Shown piece by piece: positions 1 to 7,953 of a stretch of 64,000 nt of DNA; position 1 is the stretch's first letter, and every line of letters starts with the position of its first letter. The position numbers and the translations under genes are program-made. The DNA is from an uncultured Flavobacteriales bacterium (GTDB taxonomy: Bacteria > Bacteroidota > Bacteroidia > Flavobacteriales_D > Crocinitomicaceae), in NCBI GenBank assembly GCA_903935095.1, contig CAIZQH010000023.1, positions 1 through 64,000 on the forward strand, given 5' to 3'. The notes beneath the pieces are model-generated. The model was not told where the DNA came from and searched no databases. It saw only the letters and a list, made by a program, of their open reading frames with translations.

Positions 1-118
1 CGCTGTTTCCTTATTTCTCAATACTTCAAAGAACTTCTTTTGACGTTAGCTAAAACTCCCGTTATAGTTAACTATTATCACTTTTTTCCCAATGAATAAA
101 CCGTTGTTTACTACGATG
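1..118 (-). other. Probable leader of an rRNA operon running off the left edge
   Basis: No protein gene is visible in bases 1-246. Read on the minus strand, the stretch downstream of the promoter at 126-155 contains GTTCTTTGAAGTATTG (bases 34 to 19) and ends AAACAGCG at base 1. A GTTCTTTGA block of this kind is typical of the transcribed leader just before 16S rRNA genes in Bacteroidota. I infer that a 16S gene begins shortly beyond the left edge. The rRNA gene itself is not in the window, so this rests on the leader and promoter alone. Confidence 0.6.
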
Positions 119-125
119 TGGGGTG

Positions 126-155
126 CAAAGATATGTACTCTTTTTGGAAGTGCAA
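126..155 (-). promoter_or_regulatory. Strong Bacteroidota promoter reading leftward, probably rRNA
   Basis: On the minus strand there is a -33 TTG (bases 155-153), a 19-base spacer, and a perfect -7 box TATCTTTG (133-126). This is the textbook Bacteroidota arrangement. A/T-rich tracts just upstream (about 160-190) resemble an UP element. It is the best-formed promoter in the window together with the nuo promoter. Confidence 0.8.
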
Positions 156-246
156 CACTTTTGAAAGTTTTTTTTTGATTTTTTTTCACAGCAAAATATA
201 ACCGCTTGATAATTGGTTATTTACCTGAATAGAAAACAAACGTTTC

Positions 247-837
247 TTATAAGGACGCTTGATTTGATGATCGATAATACGTTTTTAAGGCCGAGATAGA
301 ATCATTAGGTTGAGAAAACCCAAGCGAAAAGACTGCTAACTCTTGATTTGTGTTTATGTCAATCAAGCGAATAATAGAGTCTGTAACCATATATACGTAG
401 GTATCATCTTTGGTGAAGTACTCTTCTTCCCAATAATAAACACTCAATTGAAAGGCCGCTTCAACCGCTTCTATGCGGTTACAAAGTTCGGATTCACTTT
501 TACGAAACTCCACATTCGCTAATAAAATACCGATACGATCCTTTAAGGCCAATATATCGTTTTTATTCCATGTGTAGATAGAAGGATATAAACGCACTAA
601 ATCAAACCAATCATTCTTGTTAATGATTACCCGATCTTTAACTCCTGAATTTAATTTCGCCGCATGAAACCAAAAACGCATCGCAATAATAACCAGTAAT
701 AAACAAAGTAATCCTGAAATTTTTGCAAGGATCAATTGATCGGACAATATGGCAAATGGAATCAAAATTAACAGCAAAAAAATTACCGTTAACCAAAAAG
801 GAAAACGGTAATTCACACGATTTTTATTTTGATTCAT
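247..837 (-). CDS. Hypothetical membrane protein with two N-terminal helices
   Basis: This 196-residue protein is not recognised. Two hydrophobic segments lie near the N-terminus (roughly residues 14-33 and 36-56 from the chosen start), followed by a soluble domain of about 140 residues rich in aromatic and charged residues. The ATG at 837 is preferred to a TTG five codons upstream at 852, because the upstream extension is short and unremarkable. The gene follows the 65-residue gene at 856-1053 with a gap of under 20 bases and is probably co-transcribed with it. The helical hairpin suggests inner-membrane anchoring with a cytoplasmic domain, but no function can be given. Confidence 0.75.
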   Translation of the reverse strand: MNQNKNRVNYRFPFWLTVIFLLLILIPFAILSDQLILAKISGLLCLLLVIIAMRFWFHAAKLNSGVKDRVIINKNDWFDLVRLYPSIYTWNKNDILALKDRIGILLANVEFRKSESELCNRIEAVEAAFQLSVYYWEEEYFTKDDTYVYMVTDSIIRLIDINTNQELAVFSLGFSQPNDSISALKTYYRSSNQASL

Positions 838-855
838 GAGCGTAATGACCAAAAA

Positions 856-1053
856 CTATTTTTCAACAATCCATTTGTCATTCAACATCTCACCTTTAAT
901 ATTGACGTCTTTTGTCCTCTTATAATCTTCAGCGGCAATCAGCATTTGTTCTTTTGTATCTCTACGGATTAAAATTGCACTTGAACCCTGAGATTTAACT
1001 TCTATATAAAATCCATTTCTCAATCGCGCTGGTTTTGTTGGCGGTCTTCCCAT
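856..1053 (-). CDS. Small conserved-type hypothetical protein (65 aa)
   Basis: A 65-residue basic protein that opens with MGRPPTKPARL and continues with a short, mostly beta-like segment. Small proteins of this look, with a GRPP..PARL start, recur in Bacteroidota as unnamed genes; that is from memory and was not searched. It starts at an ATG. There is no signal peptide or membrane helix. It is the first gene of a probable two-gene minus-strand unit with the membrane protein at 247-837, and is divergent from the ABC-F gene. The arginine and lysine content would fit nucleic-acid binding, but this is only a guess. Confidence 0.7.
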   Translation of the reverse strand: MGRPPTKPARLRNGFYIEVKSQGSSAILIRRDTKEQMLIAAEDYKRTKDVNIKGEMLNDKWIVEK

Positions 1054-1170
1054 TATCTCTTCGTATTAATTCTTATATAAATATAACAACATTTTTGGAA
1101 TAATGTTGTGTTTCGTTTAAATTTCTGTCAAAAACCATGCCTTATTCATACTCAAACAAAAGCTTTAGAG

Positions 1171-1178
1171 TAACTTTG
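1171..1178 (+). promoter_or_regulatory. -7 box four bases before the ABC-F start
   Basis: TAACTTTG is a perfect TAnnTTTG box. It is followed by CGGC and then the ATG at 1183, leaving essentially no 5' leader. No clear TTG -33 element is seen at the usual distance. Confidence 0.65.
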
Positions 1179-1182
1179 CGGC

Positions 1183-3084
1183 ATGATTCAACTCGAAAAA
1201 CTAGGATATTTCCTGCCACAAGGCTATTTATTTGAACAAGTAAGCGTACAAGTGAACCGCGGAGACAAAATTGGACTTGTCGGTAAAAATGGCGCTGGTA
1301 AGTCCACTATGCTTAAATTGTTATCCGGACAAATCACGCCAAGCGAAGGGGCAATTCACCAGCCAAAGGGATTAAACTATGGTTATTTGACTCAGGATAT
1401 TGTCATTAAATCAAAAGAAACAGTTTACAATTACCTCTTCCTTTCTAACCTTGAATTAAATCGAATTCGTGAACGACTAGACTTTATTAATCACGAGTTA
1501 GTCAATCGTACGGACTATGAATCCGATTACTACTCAGGAATCTTAGACGAGCTAAGTGAATTAAATCATGAGTTTCAAGTATTAGAAGGATTTCAATGGG
1601 AAGAAAAAATCAAAGCGACATTAGATGGACTTGGATTCTCAGACTTGGACCAGCAAAAACTCATACAAGCATGCTCTGGTGGATGGAAGATGCGTGCGGA
1701 GTTGGCAAGAATACTTGTGAATAATCCGGATATTTTGTTACTAGATGAGCCGACCAATCACTTAGATATCATTTCCATTAGTTGGTTGGAAACATACCTA
1801 CAACGATTTGACGGAGCTGTCATCTTGATCTCTCACGACCGTTTGTTCCTGGATAACGTTACCAAACGTACCTTAGAAATTAGTCAAGGACGTGTATTGG
1901 ATTTTCCTTTTGCCTATTCCAAATACAAACTCATGCGCGCCGAAGAAATGGAACGCATGGAGCAATCCAAAAAACAACAGGATAAACAGATCAAACAGAC
2001 AGAACAACTGATTGAGAAGTTTCGTGCCAAAAGCAGCAAAGCATCGTTCGCACAATCCTTAATGAAGAAATTAGAAAAAACAGAACGCATCGAAGTGGAA
2101 AAAGATGTGGTTTCGAAAATCAAGTTGACATTCCCATTGAGTGTTCATCCTGGAAAGTGGGTGCTAGAAATGAATGACCTAAGTAAAACATACGGCGATC
2201 GTACCTTATTTGAATCGGTCAACATAACGGTGGGACGCGGAGAAAAAATCGCTTTGTTAGGTCCAAATGGCGTAGGTAAATCAACATTGCTAAAATCAAT
2301 CACCAAGGATATTGACTTCGAAGGTGAAGTTTTATACGGACACAATGTCAATGTGGCTTACTTCGCACAAGATCAAGCGGAAAAATTAGATCCAACCAAA
2401 ACGATTTACGAAACGGTTGATGACATTGCTGTGGGGGACATCCGAAAAGATTTACGCTCGATACTTGGAACCTTCCTCTTTACAGGAGAAGTTGTGGAGA
2501 AAAAAGTGAGTGTTTTATCCGGTGGAGAACGAACGCGTCTCGCTCTTTGTGTGTTATTATTGAGTCCATCGAACTTCTTAATTCTGGATGAGCCAACCAA
2601 TCACTTGGATCTTCAAAGCAAGGATGTACTGAAAAGAGCGTTACAATCCTATGAGGGTACTTTCGTTGTCGTTTCGCATGACCGAGAATTTTTAGACGGA
2701 CTTTGCAACCGTATTTGGGATATTGAAAACCGTAACTTAAAGATACATCACTTTACCTTGAATGAATACTTACAGTACAAGATGGCTAAGAAGGACCTTC
2801 CAACTGGAAAAGTAACAGAACTTGTTAAGGAAAAAGTTGTGAAGGCAGACAAACCCGTTCAAGAAAAGAAACCTACGAATGTCAAAGTAGAAAAAGAAGT
2901 TCAGCAAATTGAACGCAAAATTGATGAATCAGAAAAACGCATCGCTGAAATGGAAGCGCTTATTGCTACGTTGGTTTTTGATGAAAACAATACGCACACA
3001 GAAGTACTTGGTGAATATGATGCCACGAAACAAAAATTAGCTGCATTAATGGCTGACTGGGAACTCAAAATGAGTGAATTGTAA
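1183..3084 (+). CDS. ABC-F family ATP-binding protein
   Basis: A 633-residue protein with two ABC ATPase domains and no membrane segment, as in the ABC-F family (Uup, YheS, EttA), which acts on ribosomes rather than in transport. The first domain has Walker A GKNGAGKST near residue 34, signature CSGGW and Walker B LLLDEPTNHLD. The second has GPNGVGKST with its lysine at about 366, signature LSGGERTR near 445 and LILDEPTNHLD. Between them is a charged helical linker (about 250-310), which in this family reaches into the ribosome. The C-terminal 60 residues form a predicted coiled coil, as in Uup-type members. A perfect -7 box ends four bases before the ATG, so the gene may be leaderless. Confidence 0.93.
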   Translation: MIQLEKLGYFLPQGYLFEQVSVQVNRGDKIGLVGKNGAGKSTMLKLLSGQITPSEGAIHQPKGLNYGYLTQDIVIKSKETVYNYLFLSNLELNRIRERLDFINHELVNRTDYESDYYSGILDELSELNHEFQVLEGFQWEEKIKATLDGLGFSDLDQQKLIQACSGGWKMRAELARILVNNPDILLLDEPTNHLDIISISWLETYLQRFDGAVILISHDRLFLDNVTKRTLEISQGRVLDFPFAYSKYKLMRAEEMERMEQSKKQQDKQIKQTEQLIEKFRAKSSKASFAQSLMKKLEKTERIEVEKDVVSKIKLTFPLSVHPGKWVLEMNDLSKTYGDRTLFESVNITVGRGEKIALLGPNGVGKSTLLKSITKDIDFEGEVLYGHNVNVAYFAQDQAEKLDPTKTIYETVDDIAVGDIRKDLRSILGTFLFTGEVVEKKVSVLSGGERTRLALCVLLLSPSNFLILDEPTNHLDLQSKDVLKRALQSYEGTFVVVSHDREFLDGLCNRIWDIENRNLKIHHFTLNEYLQYKMAKKDLPTGKVTELVKEKVVKADKPVQEKKPTNVKVEKEVQQIERKIDESEKRIAEMEALIATLVFDENNTHTEVLGEYDATKQKLAALMADWELKMSEL

Positions 3085-3106
3085 GCTGAGATTTTCAGTA
3101 TATTTG
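3079..3106 (+). promoter_or_regulatory. Promoter for the Rieske-like lipoprotein gene
   Basis: TTG (3079-3081), a 17-base spacer and TATATTTG (3099-3106), followed by TTTT and the ATG at 3111. The -33 element overlaps the end of the ABC-F gene, so the lipoprotein can be transcribed separately even though only 26 bases separate the genes. Confidence 0.6.
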
Positions 3107-3110
3107 TTTT

Positions 3111-3536
3111 ATGAGAGCGCTACTTTTTCTTTCTTGTTTGATTCTTTTATCCTCTAGTAAATGTGACAAAGGCAATCAGAATCCAATCCCATATGTCCCG
3201 TTTGACATCACGATTGACATCCAACTTCCGAGTTACAATCAATTGCAAGGCGTGGGGGGATGGAATTACGTCGTTGGCGGTTCCCGTGGGATCATCGTTT
3301 ACCGCCGTGGAATTGACGAATTTGTAGCCTTCGATCGACATTCACCTGTGGATCCATATGGCACTTGTTTTCTTCCCCTTTTTCCGGATATGGACAACTT
3401 CTTGCTTTTAAAAGATACGTGCAACAATGCCACATTTTCTTTGTATGACGGTTCACCCGTTTCAAATAGCGCCTTTGGACTTCGACAATATGCCGTTCAA
3501 TTCAACGGAAGTAATTTAGTTAGAATATACAATTAA
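3111..3536 (+). CDS. Lipoprotein with a degenerate Rieske-like fold
   Basis: A 141-residue lipoprotein with signal peptide and lipobox LSSSKC (Cys near residue 18). The rest follows the plan of a Rieske domain: a stretch ending EFVAFDRHSP where the first ligand pair normally lies, and DTCNNATFSLYDGSPVSN where CPCHGSxFDxxGxP is usual, then a C-terminal strand ending NLVRIYN. The CxH and CxxH ligand pairs are missing, so a 2Fe-2S cluster is unlikely. Similar ligand-free Rieske-like lipoproteins occur in Bacteroidota; I infer homology from the pattern only. The gene lies four bases before the ferredoxin gene and may be co-transcribed with it. Function is unknown. Confidence 0.75.
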   Translation: MRALLFLSCLILLSSSKCDKGNQNPIPYVPFDITIDIQLPSYNQLQGVGGWNYVVGGSRGIIVYRRGIDEFVAFDRHSPVDPYGTCFLPLFPDMDNFLLLKDTCNNATFSLYDGSPVSNSAFGLRQYAVQFNGSNLVRIYN

Positions 3537-3540
3537 AGAT

Positions 3541-3861
3541 ATGAATGAGATTAACGTAACCATCATCGATCGCGAAGGTGAAGCACATGAGTTGGTTGGA
3601 CCAACAGACATGAATATGAACATCATGGAATTATGCAAAGCCTACGAATTGCCTGTACTTGGCGAATGCGGCGGAATGGCGATGTGTGCCACGTGTCAGT
3701 GTTATTTGGAGTCAGAAACAGCACTTCCAGAACAAAGTGATGCAGAATTGGACATGTTAGATCAAGCTTTCTTCGTTAAAAACAATAGTCGTCTCGGATG
3801 TCAAATTCAATTGAACGACGACATCGATGGAATCGTTCTTCGTTTGGCTCCTGAAGCGTAA
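3541..3861 (+). CDS. 2Fe-2S ferredoxin, adrenodoxin type
   Basis: A 106-residue soluble electron carrier of the adrenodoxin/Fdx type. The cluster motif is CGGMAMCATC (C-x5-C-x2-C), with the fourth ligand in RLGCQI about 35 residues later. The length matches the family. Such ferredoxins donate electrons in Fe-S cluster assembly or to oxygenases; no isc or suf genes are next to it here. It starts four bases after the Rieske-like lipoprotein stop, and its end lies four bases from the end of the convergent msrBA gene. Confidence 0.9.
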   Translation: MNEINVTIIDREGEAHELVGPTDMNMNIMELCKAYELPVLGECGGMAMCATCQCYLESETALPEQSDAELDMLDQAFFVKNNSRLGCQIQLNDDIDGIVLRLAPEA

Positions 3862-3865
3862 GACC

Positions 3866-4888
3866 TTAATGGTTTAGTTTCTCCTTGAATACTTTTCTGA
3901 ACTTCTCTACTTTGGGACGAACAACTGCTTGACAATACATGTTTTGCGGATTATTCTCGAAGTAGTTGTGATGATAGTTCTCTGCTTCAGAATAGTTGTT
4001 AATGGCTACAATTTCTGTGACAATCGGATTATCCCACACTTTTTCTTTGGTCAATTTCTCCTTATAGGCAGTTGCCAATTCTTTTTGCTCCAAATCGTGG
4101 TAGAAAATCACCGAACGGTATTGCGTTCCTGTATCGTTTCCTTGACGGTTTAATTGGGTTGGATCGTGAACAAACCAGAAAATCTCGAGCAGCTCTTCAA
4201 AAGAAATCACCGTTGGATCGTATTCGACTTGAGCTACTTCTGCATGACCTGTGCTTCCAGTACATATTTGCTCGTATGTTGGATTCAAGGTTTTTCCTCC
4301 CGCATATCCTGGGACAACAGAAATAATTCCTTTCACATCTTTGAAACATGCCTCGATGCACCAAAAGCATCCAGCACCAAACGTTGCTTTTTTCATTCCT
4401 TTTTTGTTTGTGTAAATATAAGCAATCGGCTCGAAGTCCATTGCAAGTGAATTCAGGCAATAACGCTTTCCAGTTGGATTTGGACCATCATCAAATAAGT
4501 GTCCGAGGTGCGCATCGCATTTGGCACAACGAATCTCTATGCGATCCATTCCATCGCTCAAATCACGCACTTGTTTTACTTTTCCTTTCGTCAGGACATC
4601 GTAAAAACTTGGCCATCCACTACCCGACTCGTACTTCGTTGAGCTGGAGAACAAAGCCGTTCCGCATCCAACACAGGTGTACGTTCCTTTCTCATGGTGA
4701 TCCCAGAATTCGCCTGTGAAAGGTGCTTCTGTTGCACCATCTCGAATAACCGCACATACATTTTCCGGAAGAGCTTTACCGTTCCAGTTGGCAAATGAAC
4801 TCTTGGTAGAAGGTGAATCTTTTTTGCCAGGTGTCTGTGCACAGGCATTCATCAAAAAACTCAAAACGAAAAGCATTGTTATTCTCAT
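3866..4888 (-). CDS. msrBA: Bifunctional methionine sulfoxide reductase MsrB-MsrA lipoprotein
   Basis: A 340-residue fusion that reduces both stereoisomers of oxidised methionine. The N-terminal lipobox MNAC (Cys16) predicts export and lipid anchoring, so the enzyme should repair envelope proteins. The MsrB domain comes first, with zinc-site pairs C72/C75 and C121/C124 and the catalytic cysteine in RYCLNS (C144). The MsrA domain follows from about residue 165, with the GCFW catalytic cysteine at C174 and a GGKTLNPTY segment. In many fusions MsrA comes first, so this order is the less common one. The start codon is an ATG opening a normal lipoprotein signal. A perfect 8-bp inverted repeat lies between it and the divergent MFS gene. 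Confidence 0.95.
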   Translation of the reverse strand: MRITMLFVLSFLMNACAQTPGKKDSPSTKSSFANWNGKALPENVCAVIRDGATEAPFTGEFWDHHEKGTYTCVGCGTALFSSSTKYESGSGWPSFYDVLTKGKVKQVRDLSDGMDRIEIRCAKCDAHLGHLFDDGPNPTGKRYCLNSLAMDFEPIAYIYTNKKGMKKATFGAGCFWCIEACFKDVKGIISVVPGYAGGKTLNPTYEQICTGSTGHAEVAQVEYDPTVISFEELLEIFWFVHDPTQLNRQGNDTGTQYRSVIFYHDLEQKELATAYKEKLTKEKVWDNPIVTEIVAINNYSEAENYHHNYFENNPQNMYCQAVVRPKVEKFRKVFKEKLNH

Positions 4889-4904
4889 TCTATTAAAACA
4901 AAGT

Positions 4905-4925
4905 GCTTCGAAAAAAGTTCGAAGC
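4905..4925. promoter_or_regulatory. Perfect inverted repeat between msrBA and the MFS gene
   Basis: GCTTCGAA (4905-4912) and TTCGAAGC (4918-4925) are perfect inverted arms around five bases. They lie in the 61-base divergent spacer, about 25-45 bases before the MFS start, where the -33 region of its promoter should be. This placement fits an operator for a dimeric regulator; there is no U-tract that would make it a terminator. Confidence 0.45.
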
Positions 4926-4937
4926 TAGATAAAAGCG

Positions 4938-4945
4938 TACTTTTG
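4938..4945 (+). promoter_or_regulatory. -7 box four bases before the MFS start
   Basis: TACTTTTG is a perfect TAnnTTTG box, followed by CGCC and the ATG at 4950. The spacing is the same as for the ABC-F, lipoprotein, ftsB and helicase genes. Confidence 0.6.
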
Positions 4946-4949
4946 CGCC

Positions 4950-6113
4950 ATGAAATCAAGGTATAGTCGCAATTTTTGGATCGTGTGTTTTGCGATGTTC
5001 TTTTTCATGACCGGTTTTAATCTAATCATGCCGGAACTAAATAATTTCATCACCAACCTTGGCGGAGAAAATAAAAAAGGATTAATCATTCTGTTGTTTT
5101 CTGTTTCAGCGGCAATTTCCCGTCCATTTTCTGGAAAAATCGCAGACATCGTCGGACGAAAATGGGTCATGTACGCAGGAGTAATTTGCTCCTTTGTCAT
5201 CTGCCTCAGTTATTCGTTCGTGGAATCCATCGCTTTTTTCTTATTCCTTCGTTTTCTTCATGGTTTCAGTGCTGGATTCGCCCCAACGGGAGCAACAGCA
5301 TTATTAACCGACGTCATTCCGGACGATTCACGTGGAAACGCGATGGGAATTTGGGGGACTTTTATCTCTTTAGGAATTGGCGTTGGACAATCACTCGGTT
5401 CATGGATTTATCAAGCTTTTGGATTTGACACCTTATTTATGTCCGCGGCATTTATTACCTGCATTGCGTTCATCATGATTACGATTGCGACAGAAACATT
5501 GGAGAAACGGGAGAAAATAAACGCCAAGCATTTACGTATTACCTGGAAAGATGTCTTCGAACCGAATGTCCTTCCTGCAGCTTTTGTTATGTACTTGACT
5601 GCGATCTGTTCTGGAATTATTTTTGTTTTGACACCGGACATATCCGGCATGCTCCACATCGAAAACAAAGGTTTCTTTTTCGCGTTTTACGTCATTTCAA
5701 CTATTGTCATTCGTCTGTTAACAAGTTCGGTTTCCGATCGAATTGGCCGACCACAAACCTTAATTATCGGTGTAATTATTTTAATTGTGAGCATGGTTTT
5801 GATTGCAACGGTTCATACAACGAATACTTACATCTTCGCCGCCATCGTATTTGGATTCGCTACCGGAATATCTAGTCCGACCCTATTTGCTTGGACAGCC
5901 GATTTATCACACAAGGATCGTCGAGGAGTTGGGGCTGGAACCCTTTTTCTCGCTTTAGAGTTTGGAATTATTTCTGGATCAGTGATCACGCTTTTCGTTT
6001 ACGACAATAGTCCAACAGGAATTTACCGTGCATTCCTCATTGGTGCTGGAGCAGCTGTTTTAGCAGTTGTGGTGTTGATTTTTCAAGTTAGAAAAAGTCG
6101 CGCTATTCGCTAA
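4950..6113 (+). CDS. Major facilitator superfamily transporter
   Basis: A 387-residue inner-membrane protein with about twelve hydrophobic helices and no signal peptide. The loop after helix 2 has GKIADIVGRKWVM, matching the MFS signature GxxxDRxGRR, and the equivalent loop in the second half reads SDRIGRPQT. The length is typical of drug/sugar proton antiporters. Substrate cannot be told from sequence. It is divergent from msrBA across a spacer with an inverted repeat, so joint regulation with oxidative repair is possible. Its last 11 bases overlap the end of the convergent queuosine-precursor transporter gene. Confidence 0.9.
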   Translation: MKSRYSRNFWIVCFAMFFFMTGFNLIMPELNNFITNLGGENKKGLIILLFSVSAAISRPFSGKIADIVGRKWVMYAGVICSFVICLSYSFVESIAFFLFLRFLHGFSAGFAPTGATALLTDVIPDDSRGNAMGIWGTFISLGIGVGQSLGSWIYQAFGFDTLFMSAAFITCIAFIMITIATETLEKREKINAKHLRITWKDVFEPNVLPAAFVMYLTAICSGIIFVLTPDISGMLHIENKGFFFAFYVISTIVIRLLTSSVSDRIGRPQTLIIGVIILIVSMVLIATVHTTNTYIFAAIVFGFATGISSPTLFAWTADLSHKDRRGVGAGTLFLALEFGIISGSVITLFVYDNSPTGIYRAFLIGAGAAVLAVVVLIFQVRKSRAIR

Positions 6114-6828
6114 GTGCACTCGAATTCCCTTCCGCTTTATTCAGATACATGCGCATCAAGTAATGTCCCAAGTAGATCATGGGCGTTAAACTGATGGCAA
6201 TCAATAATTTCAAGATATAGTTTGTTGGTGCGACCGTCATATATGTTCCAAACGACATTTTTCCTGGAAGAACGAATCCAATGTACAAAACGATGTACGA
6301 ATCGATGACTTGTGACACAACTGTACTCCCCGTACTGCGCAGCCAAATGAACCGATTCCCTGTTTTGTGCTTGATTTTATCAAACAGGAAAGCATCCAAC
6401 AATTGCGACACGAGAAAGGCACAAATACTTCCCACTATAATCATTTGCGATTGTCCAAATACTTTGAGGTAAGACGCATTGTCCGCTAAATCTGATCCTG
6501 GAATTTCATACGCTGGAATCGCCAAGGAAAGGCCGACAATAATGAAACAATAAGCGATGAGTCCGGCGGTGATCCACGAGAGTCTGCGAACCGCTTTTTG
6601 ACCGTAAAATTCATTCATTAAATCCGTCAGTAAGAAAACGACGGGCCATGGAAGGATTCCGATAATCGTTGCGAATGGACCAAAATGATTGCCAAAGAGA
6701 TTAAATTCAATTGGAACCTGAATCAGTTTATTGCTAATCAACTCCGCCGTCACTGCATTTGTGATAAAGAGTCCAGCAAGGATGATGAACAACCAATTTC
6801 TTCTTTCGCTCAATTTTTCTAGGTTCAC
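6103..6828 (-). CDS. Queuosine precursor transporter (YhhQ/VUT family)
   Basis: A 241-residue membrane protein of the VUT/DUF165 family, which imports queuosine precursors (preQ0/preQ1) for tRNA modification. Family marks are an early TAELISNKL segment, then PWPVVFLLTDLMNEFYGQKAVRR, and a later helix ending in DSYIVLYIGF. About six helices are visible. The GTG at 6828 is chosen as start because an in-frame TTG at 6846 lies inside a perfect -7 box (6844-6851) and would be upstream of transcription. The family role comes from E. coli YhhQ; no queuosine biosynthesis genes are nearby, which fits salvage. Confidence 0.88.
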   Translation of the reverse strand: MNLEKLSERRNWLFIILAGLFITNAVTAELISNKLIQVPIEFNLFGNHFGPFATIIGILPWPVVFLLTDLMNEFYGQKAVRRLSWITAGLIAYCFIIVGLSLAIPAYEIPGSDLADNASYLKVFGQSQMIIVGSICAFLVSQLLDAFLFDKIKHKTGNRFIWLRSTGSTVVSQVIDSYIVLYIGFVLPGKMSFGTYMTVAPTNYILKLLIAISLTPMIYLGHYLMRMYLNKAEGNSSALSE

Positions 6829-6843
6829 GCTGTTTGTTTTATT

Positions 6844-6851
6844 CAAAAATA
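6844..6851 (-). promoter_or_regulatory. -7 box for the queuosine transporter gene
   Basis: The minus strand reads TATTTTTG, a perfect TAnnTTTG box, 15 bases before the GTG at 6828. The TTG at its end is therefore not a start codon. Confidence 0.55.
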
Positions 6852-6879
6852 ACGATTATTGCGACGCATTGTTCAGGAA

Positions 6880-7413
6880 TCATCCGCCGTAATCTAAGCG
6901 TTTTGTTTTGACGTAGCGACGAATGTAGTATTCCGATGTTTTAAAATTATCGATACGCACACCTCCATTGGCAGAGTGAATAAACTTAATTACTGAAGGT
7001 GTCACTTCAACCACCATCGCTACATGTCCTACAGCAGTGGAATTCAAATTGCTTCCTTTGAAAAACATCAAATCACCCGGTTGAATTTCAGAAAGTTTGA
7101 TCGTCTCTCCTAATTCTGCGAGTCCGTAACTGGTGCGAACAAGTGAAAATCCAAAGTTCCCAAAAATGTAATTGATAAATCCGGAACAATCGAATCCGGA
7201 TGGCGTTGTTCCACCGTAGCGGTATGGTACGCCCAAGAAAGATTTCGCGTACGAAATGATCGCATCCGCTTTTGGATTCGCTGGTCGAACTTTGATGGCC
7301 GTATCGATGCCTGATAAAGTCAAGGTATCTTTCGTCACTGTTTGAGAAAATCCCGAACGAGTAATCAACAACACAAAAAGAACGGAAAATGTATGTAGAA
7401 ATCTATTTTTCAT
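6880..7413 (-). CDS. Secreted NlpC/P60 peptidoglycan endopeptidase
   Basis: A 177-residue protein with a signal peptide ending near GFSQ (about residue 24) and a C-terminal NlpC/P60 domain. The catalytic cysteine lies in GFDCSGF (C76), the histidine in VGHVAMVV (H130), and a third polar residue, H146, in HSANGG. These enzymes cut the peptide stems of peptidoglycan. There is no SH3 domain, so this is a compact, Spr-like member. It is divergent from the MerR gene and has its own -7 box (7424-7431) ten bases before the ATG. Confidence 0.92.
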   Translation of the reverse strand: MKNRFLHTFSVLFVLLITRSGFSQTVTKDTLTLSGIDTAIKVRPANPKADAIISYAKSFLGVPYRYGGTTPSGFDCSGFINYIFGNFGFSLVRTSYGLAELGETIKLSEIQPGDLMFFKGSNLNSTAVGHVAMVVEVTPSVIKFIHSANGGVRIDNFKTSEYYIRRYVKTKRLDYGG

Positions 7414-7423
7414 CTTTCGATTG

Positions 7424-7431
7424 CAAAATTA
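7424..7431 (-). promoter_or_regulatory. -7 box for the NlpC/P60 gene
   Basis: The minus strand reads TAATTTTG (perfect TAnnTTTG), ten bases before the ATG at 7413. Confidence 0.55.
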
Positions 7432-7464
7432 TAACTATTTTCGGAAACTAATTCAAGTAACAAG

Positions 7465-7953
7465 GTGCCTTTAATTGATATTCAACAACTTAGCAAGCTC
7501 TACTATTCCATTGGGGAAGTAGCGGAATTACTCGATGTAAACGCTTCATTACTAAGATTTTGGGAGAAGGAATTTAAATTTGAAATCTCCAAGAAAAACG
7601 CAAAAGGCAATCGTTTATTTTCGGTAAAAGAAATTGATAAAATCAACCGCATTTATCATTTTGTCAAAATCGAAGGCTATACTTTGGATGGAGCGAAGAA
7701 AGCACTTAGATCCAAAGTAGTTAGCGAAAGCAGATTAGAGAGTAGCGACAATCACGACGCGGTCATTCTGCGCTTGGAACAAATTAAACGCAGATTGATT
7801 CACTTGAAAACAACTCTTCCAACGGAAACTGATCAAGTAAAAGTGGCTCCTGTTATCGCTTCACCAGCATCGAAAATTATTCCTCCTGTTGCGAAAAAAC
7901 CAGCTGCTCCTAAATCGGATACGTCTACGGACATGCCATCGTTGTTCGACTAG
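7465..7953 (+). CDS. MerR-family transcriptional regulator
   Basis: A 162-residue regulator with an N-terminal MerR winged helix-turn-helix (about residues 14-85: YSIGEVAELLDVNASLLRFW, then KGNRLFSVKEIDKI). A short linker and a proline/alanine/lysine-rich tail follow. There is no cysteine-based metal site, so an effector cannot be guessed. This short type with the LLRFWEKEF motif is common in Bacteroidota as a single-copy housekeeping regulator. The start is a GTG; no ATG lies before the conserved domain. The last four bases overlap the end of the convergent DUF5686 gene. Confidence 0.88.
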   Translation: MPLIDIQQLSKLYYSIGEVAELLDVNASLLRFWEKEFKFEISKKNAKGNRLFSVKEIDKINRIYHFVKIEGYTLDGAKKALRSKVVSESRLESSDNHDAVILRLEQIKRRLIHLKTTLPTETDQVKVAPVIASPASKIIPPVAKKPAAPKSDTSTDMPSLFD

